Assembly: GCA_038252405.1 (NCBI GenBank)
Contig: JBBSAJ010000002.1
Span: 1 to 64,000, forward strand
Source: DATCDE01 sp038252405
GTDB lineage: Bacteria > Actinomycetota > Actinomycetes > Prado026
Direction of reading: 5' to 3'
DNA: 64,000 bases
Shown: positions 33,031 to 40,953 of the stretch, in pieces
How the letters are laid out: every line of letters starts with the position of its first letter
Position numbering within the stretch: position 1 is the first letter of the stretch
Program-made: the position numbers and the translations under genes
The notes under the pieces: model-generated
Databases searched by the model: none
Seen by the model: only the letters and a program-made list of their open reading frames with translations
What the model was told of the DNA's origin: nothing

Positions 33031-34074
33031 TCACCCGCCCTCGGAGGGGGTCGGAACGGTGTGCCACGGGGTCCGGTTCAGCGCGTGCGGCTCGACCCGC
33101 CCCAGGCCCCGGACCGGACGACGGCGCAGCGCGACGGCGGCCAGGCCCGGCTCCTCGCCCAGCTCGTCGGCGGTCTCCCGGTCGCACAGGACGGTGCCGG
33201 GCCGGGCCAGCGCGGTGAGCCGGCTGGCCCGGTTGACCGTCGTCCCGAACAGGTCGCCCATGCGGCTGAGCACCGGGCCGGTGGCCAGCCCGATCCGCAG
33301 GTCCGGCATACTCTCGTCCCCGACGAAGTGCTCGATCAGGTCGAGCGCGGCCCGCGCGGCCGCCGCCGGCTGGTCCGAGACGAACAACACCTCGTCGCCC
33401 AGCGTCTTGACCAGGCGCGCCCCGGCCGCGGTGACGACGTCCGCACCGAGCTGCTCGAACCGCTCCACCACCTCACCGAGCTCGCGCTCCTCCAGCCGCC
33501 GCGCCAGCCGGGTGAACCCCACGATGTCGGCGAAGCCGACCGTGCGCACCCGCACCGACGCCTGCGGCTCGCCGGCCCGCAGCAACCGGTCGACCGTGGC
33601 CGTGAGCTGTCGCCGCCACACGTAGGTGAGCAGGTCCTCGAGCACCGGAAGCAGCTGCTCGGCCACGCCGTACGCCTCGGTGAGGGACACCGGGGGGCGA
33701 CCGGTCTCGCTCAGGGCGCCGGGGGGTCCGGCCAGCTGGTCGAGGACGACGTCGAGCTCCCAGCCGGCCAGCCGGCCCAGGGTGTGGCCCAGCGCCCTGG
33801 CCAGCCCCAGCGCGAGCTCCTCGGTGAGCAGCCCGTCCTCGACGATGGCGACCACCTCGCGCAGCGCCTCGACGTCGGCATCGGTGAACGCCACGGCGTC
33901 ACCCGCATCCGTGAAGCCCAGCGCCCGCCAGTAGGCGCGGGCCCGCTCGAGCTCCACCCCGGCGCGTTCGACCGCCTCGTCCCGGGTGTAGCGGCGCGGG
34001 CCACCGAGCAGCAGTGCGTCCAGGTCGTCCGGGCTCGACGACCCGCTCACCCGGTCAGCCGTGGTTCGGCCCAC
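33031..34074 (-). CDS. Class III adenylate cyclase with N-terminal helical regulatory region
   Basis: This 347-residue cytosolic cyclase has its catalytic domain from about 170 to 335. Metal-binding aspartates are Asp183 (FADIVGFT) and Asp227 (LGDEVLF). Lys223 and Asp274 fit adenine recognition, and Asn281/Arg285 (VNRASRL) are the transition-state pair, so it should make cAMP. Residues 15-165 are helical and resemble the regulatory domain of mycobacterial pH-responsive cyclases (RDEAVERAGV, RALGFTDA). It follows the PH-domain gene. The first GTG (34072-34074) overlaps that gene by 20 bases; the GTG at 34050 is an alternative without overlap. Confidence 0.9.
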   Translation of the reverse strand: MGRTTADRVSGSSSPDDLDALLLGGPRRYTRDEAVERAGVELERARAYWRALGFTDAGDAVAFTDADVEALREVVAIVEDGLLTEELALGLARALGHTLGRLAGWELDVVLDQLAGPPGALSETGRPPVSLTEAYGVAEQLLPVLEDLLTYVWRRQLTATVDRLLRAGEPQASVRVRTVGFADIVGFTRLARRLEERELGEVVERFEQLGADVVTAAGARLVKTLGDEVLFVSDQPAAAARAALDLIEHFVGDESMPDLRIGLATGPVLSRMGDLFGTTVNRASRLTALARPGTVLCDRETADELGEEPGLAAVALRRRPVRGLGRVEPHALNRTPWHTVPTPSEGG

Positions 34075-34570
34075 CGCGCCGGCGCTGGTCCTCCTCGCTC
34101 AGTCGGTAGATCTCGCGCTGGACCTCCTCGACCCGCGGGATGTTGTCGATGACCAGGTCGCCGGTCTCCGACGCCGAGGAGACGATCAAGGTGCCAGTGC
34201 CGATCAACCGCTCGAAGATGCTGTAGTCGAAGGTCACGTCGTTGACCTTCGACAACGGCATGTCCATGCCGTGCCGGGCGACGATCCCGGTCCTGGTGAT
34301 GATCCGCCGGTCGGTGAACACGTACTGCGTGGTCAGCCACCCGAGCATCGGCCGCACGAACCACAGGATGAGGATGAGCAGGGCGACCGCGAGGATCACC
34401 CAGTGCAGGTAGGAGGCCACGCCGTCGCTCGGGACCAGCCCGTACAGGTAGCCCCCGACGGCGACGGTGCCCACGAGCACGATCGATGGGAAGACCATGG
34501 AGCGCCAGTGCGGGCGCATCTCGAACGCGATCGACTCACCCTGGGCAAGCAGCTTGGCGGGGTAGCCCAT
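34055..34570 (-). CDS. PH domain-containing membrane protein (bPH2 type)
   Basis: This 171-residue protein has two membrane helices (about 30-50 and 60-80) followed by a bacterial PH-like domain with YVFTDRRIITRTGIVARHGMDMPLSKVNDVTF, split over residues 90-122, and SASETGDLVIDNIPRVEEV. The family is common in actinobacteria and its function is unknown. The start ATG at 34570 has AAGGA six bases upstream, better than the GTG 15 bases earlier. It lies 16 bases after birA and before the cyclase gene on the same strand, so the three may share a transcript. Confidence 0.85.
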   Translation of the reverse strand: MGYPAKLLAQGESIAFEMRPHWRSMVFPSIVLVGTVAVGGYLYGLVPSDGVASYLHWVILAVALLILILWFVRPMLGWLTTQYVFTDRRIITRTGIVARHGMDMPLSKVNDVTFDYSIFERLIGTGTLIVSSASETGDLVIDNIPRVEEVQREIYRLSEEDQRRRGGPNHG

Positions 34571-34586
34571 GGCGCATCCTTGCACG

Positions 34587-35423
34587 TCAGGGGCCGGCGC
34601 CGGGGCCCATCGGGGGCTTACGCAGGTGCACCACGTCCCCGGCCGCCACCGCCTCCACGCCGTCCTCCGTGACGACGACCAGTCGTCCCTCGGCGTCGAT
34701 GTCGATGGCCGTGCCGCGGAGGGTGCGCCCTCCCGGAAGCAGCACCTGGACCTCCTGACCGACCGTGGCGCTGCGCTCGACCAGAGCCTGGCGCAGCGCC
34801 GTCGGATCGCCGCCCCCGCTCGTCCAGTCCCGGTACCGCTCGGCGACCCGGCGCAGCGCCGAGCGAAGCAGCGGGTCCCGGTCGGTGCAGGCGGCGTCCT
34901 CGAAGAGGAGCGAGGTGGCAGCCGGCCCGACCAGCTCGTTCACCCGGGTCGAGACGTTGAGCCCCACGCCGACCACGACGGCCTCGCCGACCCGTTCGGC
35001 CAGCACTCCAGCCAGCTTCCGCTGCCCCACCAGCAGGTCGTTGGGCCACTTCAGCCGGACGTCCACCAGAGCCGTCTCGGACACCGCCTCGGCCACGGCC
35101 AGCCCCACCAGCGGGGACAGCCAGCCCCACCGGGCCGGGTCCACGGTGGGCCGCCACAGCACCGAGAAGGTGAGGCCGGCCCGCGGCGGCGACACCCAGG
35201 TCCGGTCCAGCCGGCCCCGGCCCTGGTCCTGGAGCTCGGCCACGAGGACCAGCCCGCCCGGATCCCCGGCCCGCGCTGCGGCCGCCAGGTCGCCGTTCGT
35301 CGAGCCGGTGACGTCGACCACCCGGACCTCCCGCCACGGGCCGGCCGGGGACTGCAGCGCCCTGGCCAGCGCGACGGCATCCAGCGGCGGGCGGCTGAGG
35401 TCGTCGAACCGGGCTGCTGACAT
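34587..35423 (-). CDS. birA: Biotin-[acetyl-CoA-carboxylase] ligase BirA (no DNA-binding domain)
   Basis: This 278-residue group I biotin protein ligase attaches biotin to the lysine of BCCP domains. It has VTGSTNGDLAAAA, the GRGRLDRTWVSPPRAGL biotinyl-AMP loop, VRLKWPNDLLVGQRKLAGVL with the catalytic lysine, and GVGLNVS. The C-terminal SH3-like cap has GTAIDIDAEGRLVV. There is no N-terminal helix-turn-helix, so it is not a repressor. Its substrates, two alpha chains with EAMKMEx motifs, are encoded at 24829 and 40954. It is divergent from the carboxylase beta gene 55 bp away, and its mRNA is probably leaderless. Confidence 0.95.
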   Translation of the reverse strand: MSAARFDDLSRPPLDAVALARALQSPAGPWREVRVVDVTGSTNGDLAAAARAGDPGGLVLVAELQDQGRGRLDRTWVSPPRAGLTFSVLWRPTVDPARWGWLSPLVGLAVAEAVSETALVDVRLKWPNDLLVGQRKLAGVLAERVGEAVVVGVGLNVSTRVNELVGPAATSLLFEDAACTDRDPLLRSALRRVAERYRDWTSGGGDPTALRQALVERSATVGQEVQVLLPGGRTLRGTAIDIDAEGRLVVVTEDGVEAVAAGDVVHLRKPPMGPGAGP

Positions 35424-35430
35424 GCGCACT

Positions 35431-35436
35431 AAGGTA
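35431..35436 (-). promoter_or_regulatory. Candidate -10 box (TACCTT) of birA
   Basis: TACCTT on the minus strand lies seven bases before the birA ATG with no Shine-Dalgarno. On the plus strand the same bases read AAGGTA, inside the presumed promoter of the carboxylase gene, so the two promoters overlap. Confidence 0.45.
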
Positions 35437-35478
35437 CGGATCGACCCCAGCGACAGGGCCTGTGACGGGAGATCCACG

Positions 35479-37074
35479 ATGGCAGCGACCGTTCCCGAGC
35501 CGGTGGTCCCGGACCTGCACACCACCGCCGGCAAGCTGGCCGACCTGGCCCAGCGCCTCGCGGAGGCGCAGACGCCGGGCAGCGCGAAGGCCATCGAGGC
35601 GCAGCACGCCAAGGGCAAGATGACCGCCCGCGAACGGATCGTGGCCCTCCTCGACCCCGGCTCGTTCGTGGAGACCGACGCACTGGCCCGGCACCGCTCG
35701 ACGGCCTTCGGGATGGACGGGCGCCGGCCCTACGCCGACGGCGTGGTCACCGGGCACGGCACCGTCGACGGCCGCCAGGTGTGCGTGTTCTCCCAGGACT
35801 TCACCGTCTTCGGCGGCAGCCTCGGCGAGGTCTTCGGGGAGAAGATCGTCAAGGTGATGGACCTGGCCATGAAGATCGGCTGTCCGGTTGTGGGGATCAA
35901 CGACTCCGGCGGCGCCCGGATCCAGGAGGGCGTCGTCTCGCTCGCCCTGTACGCCGAGATCTTCCGCCGCAACGTCTCGGCCTCCGGGGTCGTGCCACAG
36001 CTGTCGCTGGTCATGGGCCCGTGCGCCGGCGGCGCGGTGTACAGCCCGGCCATCACCGACTTCACCCTCATGGTCGACCAGACCTCGCACATGTTCATCA
36101 CCGGCCCGGACGTGATCCGGACCGTCACGGGCGAGGACGTCGAGTTCGAGGAGCTCGGCGGCGCTCGCACGCACAACTCCAAGTCCGGGGTGGCCCACTT
36201 CATGGCCGCCGACGAGCAGGACTGCCTCGACATCGCCAGGGCACTGCTGTCCTACCTGCCGAGCAACAACCTGGAGGACCCTCCGGTCTTCGACGCGCCC
36301 GCCGAGCTGGAGATCACCGCCGACGACCTGGCCCTGAACACGGTCATCCCGGACTCGGCGAACCAGCCCTACGACATGCACACCGTGATCGGCGCGGTCC
36401 TCGACGACGGTGAGTTCCTCGAGGTTCAGGCGCTGTGGGCGCCCAACATCGTGTGCGGCTTCGGCCGGGTCGAGGGCGCCTCGGTGGGCGTCGTGGCCAA
36501 CCAGCCCATGCAGTTCGCCGGGACGCTCGACATCGACGCGTCGGAGAAGGCGGCCCGGTTCGTCCGCACCTGCGACGCCTTCAACATCCCGGTGCTCACC
36601 TTCGTCGACGTCCCCGGGTTCCTGCCCGGCACCGACCAGGAGTGGAACGGCATCATCCGCAGGGGCGCCAAGCTCATCTACGCGTATGCCGAGGCGACCG
36701 TGCCGCTGGTCACCGTGATCACCCGCAAGGCCTACGGCGGCGCGTACGACGTCATGGGGTCCAAGCACCTCGGCGCGGACGTCAACCTGGCCTGGCCGAC
36801 CGCCCAGATCGCGGTCATGGGCGCCCAGGGCGCCGTGAACATCCTCTACCGCAAGGAGCTGGGCGCGGCCAGCGACGTCGAGGCGGAGCGGGCCCGGCTG
36901 ATCGCCGACTACGAGGACCACCTGCTCAACCCGTACATCGCGGCCGAGCGTGGCTACGTCGACGCCGTCATCGAGCCGGCGGCCACCCGGATCCACATCG
37001 TCCGGGCGCTGCGCGCCCTGCGGAACAAGCGGGTCAGCCGACCGCCGCGCAAGCACGGGAACATCCCGCTGTGA
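35479..37074 (+). CDS. pccB: Propionyl-/acyl-CoA carboxylase beta subunit
   Basis: This 531-residue carboxyltransferase has GKMTARERIVALLDPGSFVE, SQDFTVFGGSLGEVFGEKI, GINDSGGARIQEGVVSLA, MGPCAGGAVYSPAITDF, FVDVPGFLPGTDQEWNGII and RKAYGGAYDVMGSKHL, all typical of actinobacterial PccB/AccD5 chains rather than the MCC type. It forms malonyl- or methylmalonyl-CoA with an alpha subunit, probably the one at 40954. The small epsilon subunit gene follows with a GTGA overlap. The start ATG has GGGAGA about six bases upstream. The downstream mutase-type gene at the window edge fits use of methylmalonyl-CoA. Confidence 0.95.
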   Translation: MAATVPEPVVPDLHTTAGKLADLAQRLAEAQTPGSAKAIEAQHAKGKMTARERIVALLDPGSFVETDALARHRSTAFGMDGRRPYADGVVTGHGTVDGRQVCVFSQDFTVFGGSLGEVFGEKIVKVMDLAMKIGCPVVGINDSGGARIQEGVVSLALYAEIFRRNVSASGVVPQLSLVMGPCAGGAVYSPAITDFTLMVDQTSHMFITGPDVIRTVTGEDVEFEELGGARTHNSKSGVAHFMAADEQDCLDIARALLSYLPSNNLEDPPVFDAPAELEITADDLALNTVIPDSANQPYDMHTVIGAVLDDGEFLEVQALWAPNIVCGFGRVEGASVGVVANQPMQFAGTLDIDASEKAARFVRTCDAFNIPVLTFVDVPGFLPGTDQEWNGIIRRGAKLIYAYAEATVPLVTVITRKAYGGAYDVMGSKHLGADVNLAWPTAQIAVMGAQGAVNILYRKELGAASDVEAERARLIADYEDHLLNPYIAAERGYVDAVIEPAATRIHIVRALRALRNKRVSRPPRKHGNIPL

Positions 37075-37283
37075 GCGACGCGCCGCTCCTGCGGGTGGTC
37101 CGCGGCGAGCCGGACGACACCGAGCTGACCGCCCTGATCGCGGTGCTGGCCGCCGCCGGCGTGGCCGGCGCCGGGACCACCGGCGCCGCGGCGGTGTCCC
37201 CCTGGCGGGACCGGGCGCGCAGCGTGCACGCACCGGTCCAGCACGGTCCGGGGGCGTGGCGGGCCGCGAGCCTCCCCCAGTGA
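37071..37283 (+). CDS. Acyl-CoA carboxylase epsilon subunit (AccE/PccE-like)
   Basis: This 70-residue protein begins APLLRVVRGEPDDTELTALIAVLAA and ends SPWRDRARSVHAPVQHGPGAWRAASLP, split by a variable Ala/Gly region. This is the pattern of the small actinobacterial epsilon subunit that stabilises or activates the alpha-beta carboxylase complex. The start GTG overlaps the pccB stop, and its own stop overlaps the maf GTG, both by four bases. Too short for confident domain detection, but the position directly after pccB and the GAWR ending make the call firm. Confidence 0.85.
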   Translation: MSDAPLLRVVRGEPDDTELTALIAVLAAAGVAGAGTTGAAAVSPWRDRARSVHAPVQHGPGAWRAASLPQ

Positions 37284-37909
37284 CCAGAGTCGTCCTGGCC
37301 TCGGCGTCCCCGGCCCGGCTGCGCACCCTGCGCGCCGCCGGCCTGGATCCCGACGTGCTGGTCAGCGGCGTGCCCGAGGACGACGTCACGGGGGTGCCCG
37401 CCCACGTCGCGCTCGAGCTGGCCCGCCGCAAGGCCCGCGCCGTCGCGGCCACGGTCGGTTCGGGTGCCCTGGTGATCGGCTGCGACTCGGTGCTCGACAT
37501 CGACGGGCGGACCTTGGGCAAGCCGACCGACCCGGACGACGCGGTGGCCAGATGGCGGTCCATGAGCGGGCGGACCGGGGTGCTGGTGACCGGCCACTGC
37601 GTCGTGGACACGACGACCGGCCGGGAGGTCGGCGACGTCGCGGGGACGACGGTGCGCTTCGGCAGCCCGGACGACGCGGAGGTCGCCGCCTACGTCGCCA
37701 CCGGCGAGCCGCTCGCCGTCGCGGGCGCGTTCACCATCGACGGACTGGGTGGCTGGTTCGTCGACGGCGTCGACGGCGACCCTGGCACGGTGGTCGGCCT
37801 CTCGCTGCCGCTGTTGCGCCGGCTGTTCGCCGACCTCGACGTCCGGGTCACCGACCTGTGGCAGCCCTACGCCGACCGGCGCCCTACGAGAGCAGGAGAG
37901 CATGGCTGA
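37280..37909 (+). CDS. maf: Maf-family nucleotide pyrophosphatase
   Basis: This 209-residue protein has the Maf signature RVVLASASPARLRTLRAAGL at the N-terminus, IGCDSVLDIDG with the catalytic acidic residue, LGKPTDPDDA, and FTIDGLGGWFVDGVDGDPGTVVGLSL. Maf enzymes hydrolyse non-canonical or modified NTPs and are linked to septum control when overproduced. The GTG start overlaps the epsilon subunit stop by four bases, and its end overlaps the next ATG by eight. A pccB-accE-maf order is common in actinobacteria, so this link is ordinary. Confidence 0.93.
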   Translation: MTRVVLASASPARLRTLRAAGLDPDVLVSGVPEDDVTGVPAHVALELARRKARAVAATVGSGALVIGCDSVLDIDGRTLGKPTDPDDAVARWRSMSGRTGVLVTGHCVVDTTTGREVGDVAGTTVRFGSPDDAEVAAYVATGEPLAVAGAFTIDGLGGWFVDGVDGDPGTVVGLSLPLLRRLFADLDVRVTDLWQPYADRRPTRAGEHG

Positions 37910-39338
37910 GCTGACCGCCGACCAGATCCAGGAGCTGCTGGCGAGCTTCTACCCGTACCGGGACCGCTACCGAGCCCACCGCAGCATCCCCGAGCAGCCG
38001 ATGCCCCGCGAGCAGGTGCTCGACGTGGTGCGCACGCTGGCCGCCGAGGAGGACGCCCAGGGGGACAGCGGCAAGGTCTCCGGCTCGCTGTACCTGGGCG
38101 ACCACGACCAGTACCACTTCCTCACCGAGGTGTTCGAGTCGTTCGCGCACGCCAACGTGCTGCAGCGGGACATGTACCCCAGCTCGACGAAGTTCGAGGG
38201 TGAGATCGTCGCCATGACCGCGGCGATGCTGCACGGCGGCCCGGGCACGGTCGGCGTGCTGACCTCCGGGGGCACCGAGAGCCTGATGAACCCGATGCTC
38301 GTCTACCGGGAGCGCGGCCGGGCCGAGAAGGGCATCACCGCCCCCGAGGTGATCATCCCCAACTCCGCGCACGTGGCCCTGGACAAGGCCTGCCACTACT
38401 TCGGCATCACGCTGCTCCGCGCGCCGCTGCTGCCGAACTTCCTGGTGGACGTCGACTGGGTGCGCGACCACATCACCGAGAACACGGTGGCCCTCGTCGG
38501 CTCGGCCGGCTCCTACCCGTACGGGCTGATCGACCCGATCGAGGAGCTCGGCGCGCTGGCCCTCGAGCACGACCTGGGCCTGCACGTGGACGGCTGCCTC
38601 GGCGGTTTCGTGCTGCCCTGGATCGAGCGGCTGGGCCACCCGCTGCCGCCGTTCGACTTCCGGGTCCCCGGGGTCACCTCGATGTCGGCGGACACCCACA
38701 AGTTCGGGTACGCACTCAAGGGCACCTCGGTGCTGCTGTACCGCAACGACACGCTGCGCCGCTACCAGTACTTCACCTTCCCGGACTGGCCCGGCGGTAT
38801 GTACATCTCCCCCGGCATGTCCGGCAGCCGGTCCGGCGGGATCATCGCGGCGACCTGGGCCGCGCTGCTGACCACCGGCGAGCAGGGCTACCTGGAGTCC
38901 GCCGCCGCGATCTACGACACCGCGCAGCGGATCCGGGCCGCGGTCGAGGCCCAGCCCGAGCTGCGCGTCTACGGCGACGACCCGACGTTCCTGGTGGCGT
39001 TCGGGTCCGCCGACGAGTCGGTGGACGTCTTCTTGGTCAACGACTACCTGATCGGCAGGGGCTGGCGGCTCAACCCCGACCAGCTGCCGGCCGGGCTGCA
39101 CTTTTGCGTGACCCGGCCGAACACCCGGCCCGGGATCGCCGAGCAGTTCGCTCGAGACCTCGCCCACGGGGTGGCCTACGCGAAGGCCCACGCCGGCGAG
39201 GCCGCGAGCAGCGGCGCCCTGTACGGCATGGCCGGGTCGCCCGCGGGCAACGCCGGGGTGAACTTCCTGCTGTCCGGGGCGCTGGACGCGATGTACGCCG
39301 TCCCGGCGCCCAGCGGGCCCGAGCCGACGGCGGGCTGA
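37902..39338 (+). CDS. PLP-dependent lyase/decarboxylase of the sphingosine-1-phosphate lyase type
   Basis: This 478-residue fold-type I PLP enzyme has GVLTSGGTESLMNPML (phosphate-binding region), LHVDGCLGGFVLP with cofactor Asp230, and TSMSADTHKFGYALKGTSVLLYR with the Schiff-base Lys267. The SADTHKxGxAxKGxSV pattern and YPSSTKFEGEIVAM region are those of the S1P lyase subgroup, which splits phosphorylated amino alcohols into phosphoethanolamine and an aldehyde. No long N-terminal membrane anchor is present, as in bacterial members. AGGAGAG precedes the ATG. The next gene, an FGGY kinase, begins directly after the stop, so the pair may phosphorylate then cleave one substrate. A glutamate-type decarboxylase is a less likely alternative. 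Confidence 0.82.
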   Translation: MAELTADQIQELLASFYPYRDRYRAHRSIPEQPMPREQVLDVVRTLAAEEDAQGDSGKVSGSLYLGDHDQYHFLTEVFESFAHANVLQRDMYPSSTKFEGEIVAMTAAMLHGGPGTVGVLTSGGTESLMNPMLVYRERGRAEKGITAPEVIIPNSAHVALDKACHYFGITLLRAPLLPNFLVDVDWVRDHITENTVALVGSAGSYPYGLIDPIEELGALALEHDLGLHVDGCLGGFVLPWIERLGHPLPPFDFRVPGVTSMSADTHKFGYALKGTSVLLYRNDTLRRYQYFTFPDWPGGMYISPGMSGSRSGGIIAATWAALLTTGEQGYLESAAAIYDTAQRIRAAVEAQPELRVYGDDPTFLVAFGSADESVDVFLVNDYLIGRGWRLNPDQLPAGLHFCVTRPNTRPGIAEQFARDLAHGVAYAKAHAGEAASSGALYGMAGSPAGNAGVNFLLSGALDAMYAVPAPSGPEPTAG

Positions 39339-40904
39339 GTGCCGACGCCTTGGGTGCTCGCGGTCGACCTGGGGACCAGCGGGCTGAAGGTCGGCGCCGT
39401 CGCCGAGACCGGCGAGATCCTGGGCCGCACCCACCGCGACCTGGACACCGTGCTCGGCCCGGACGGCGCGGTGGAGCAGGACCCCGAGCAGTGGTGGGAC
39501 GGCATCGTGGCGGCCGCACACGAGCTGACCGAAGGCGGCGCGGCGGTGGCCCACCCGGCGGACCTGGTGGCGGTCGGGATCGCCGGCCAGTACGCCTCCA
39601 CCGTCCCGGTGGACCACGAGGGGAACGCGGTCGGGCCCTGCCTGGTGTGGGCCGACGACCGGGGCGGCCCGCTGGCCAAGCGGGCGTTCGGCGGCCCGGC
39701 CGCGGGCTACCGGCCACAAGCGGTGCTGTCCTGGCTGCGCTACACCGGCGGCGCCCCGTCGCCCGGCGGTGCGGACCCCAGCGGGCATGCGCTGTTCCTC
39801 AAGCACCGTCAGCCCGAGCGGTACGCCCGGACCGCGACGCTGCTCGAGCCGGTGGACTACCTCGGGCTGCGGTTCACCGGCCGGGCCGCGGCGACCCCCG
39901 CGTCCATGGTCGCGTCCTGGCTCACCGACAACCGCAGGGGCGCCCCGCTGCGGTACGTGCCGGAGCTGGTCCGCCGGGCCGGCCGGGACCTCGACCGGCT
40001 GCCCGAGCTGCTGCCCTCCGGGTCGGTGCTCGGCGGGATCTCCCCCGACGCGGCCGCCCAGCTCGGGCTCCCGGCCTCGGTTCCCGTTGTCACCGGCGTC
40101 CCCGACCTGTACAGCGCCTACCTCGCGTCCGGGGCGGTCGAGGACTACGCCGCGCACTTCACCATCGGGACCACCTCGTGGGTGTCCTGCGCCGTCCCCG
40201 ACAAGAAGACCGACGTCCTGCACCAGATCGCCTCGGTCCCGGGCACCCGTCCCGGGCAGTACGTGCTGATCAACAACCACGAGACCGCGGGAGTGTGCCT
40301 GCAGTGGATCAGGGACGGCGTGATCGGGAACCCGACCGGGTTCGGGCCGGACTGGAACCCCAGCTACGACGACCTGGTCGCCCTCGCCGCCCGGTCGCCG
40401 GTCGGGGCCGGTGGGGTGATCTTCACGCCGTGGCTGAAGGGCGAGCGCTCGCCGGTGGACGACCGCCGGCTGCGCGCGGCGTTCCTCAACGTGTCCATGG
40501 ACACCGACCAGGCTGACTTCGTCCGGGCGGTGCTCGAGGGGGTCGCGTTCAACCTGCGCTGGCTGGTGGAGGTGGCCGACCGCTTCACCAAGCACCGGCT
40601 GGACCCGCTCCGGGTGCTCGGCGGTGGCGCCCAGTCGGATCTGTGGTGCCAGATCCATGCCGACGTGCTCGGCCGCCGGGTGGAGCGGGTGACCGACCCC
40701 GCGGGTGCTCAGCTGCGGGGGGCCGCCATGCATGCCCTGGTGTCTCTCGGCCGGGTCCGGTTCGAGGAGGTGCCGGCGCGGGTGCCGGGCGTCCAGGGGT
40801 TCGACCCCGACCCGGCCGCGCACGCGGTCTACGAGCCGATGTACCAGGAGTTCGCCAAGCTCTACGGGCGGTTGAAGGGGATGTACCACCGGCTCAACCG
40901 GTGA
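39339..40904 (+). CDS. FGGY-family carbohydrate kinase
   Basis: This 521-residue kinase has the actin-like ATPase fold. It has VLAVDLGTSGLKVGAV (6-21), VEQDPEQWWDGIV, GIAGQYASTVPVD, CLVWADDRGG, and in the C-terminal half TIGTTSWVSC, PWLKGERSPVDD, GVAFNLRWL and VLGGGAQSDLWCQIHADVLGRRV. The FGGY family phosphorylates sugars and polyols such as xylulose, glycerol or ribulose. The GTG start abuts the TGA of the S1P-lyase-like gene with no gap, so they are made together. The substrate cannot be read from the sequence; linkage to the lyase suggests an amino polyol or similar molecule. Confidence 0.88.
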   Translation: MPTPWVLAVDLGTSGLKVGAVAETGEILGRTHRDLDTVLGPDGAVEQDPEQWWDGIVAAAHELTEGGAAVAHPADLVAVGIAGQYASTVPVDHEGNAVGPCLVWADDRGGPLAKRAFGGPAAGYRPQAVLSWLRYTGGAPSPGGADPSGHALFLKHRQPERYARTATLLEPVDYLGLRFTGRAAATPASMVASWLTDNRRGAPLRYVPELVRRAGRDLDRLPELLPSGSVLGGISPDAAAQLGLPASVPVVTGVPDLYSAYLASGAVEDYAAHFTIGTTSWVSCAVPDKKTDVLHQIASVPGTRPGQYVLINNHETAGVCLQWIRDGVIGNPTGFGPDWNPSYDDLVALAARSPVGAGGVIFTPWLKGERSPVDDRRLRAAFLNVSMDTDQADFVRAVLEGVAFNLRWLVEVADRFTKHRLDPLRVLGGGAQSDLWCQIHADVLGRRVERVTDPAGAQLRGAAMHALVSLGRVRFEEVPARVPGVQGFDPDPAAHAVYEPMYQEFAKLYGRLKGMYHRLNR

Positions 40905-40915
40905 GGGGCGGCCCC

Positions 40916-40921
40916 TAGACT
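40916..40921 (+). promoter_or_regulatory. Candidate -10 box (TAGACT) of the carboxylase alpha gene
   Basis: TAGACT lies just after the kinase stop and 32 bases before the GTG at 40954, which has its own AGGAGGA. This suggests a separate promoter giving a short, leadered mRNA. Confidence 0.4.
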
Positions 40922-40953
40922 GCGAGTCATCGTCGGCCGGAGGAGGACCCCCC

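Noticed and set aside
34618..37611. 997-codon minus-strand open frame
   Set aside because: It is antisense to pccB, accE and maf, with low-complexity His/Arg/Gly sequence typical of shadows in very GC-rich DNA.
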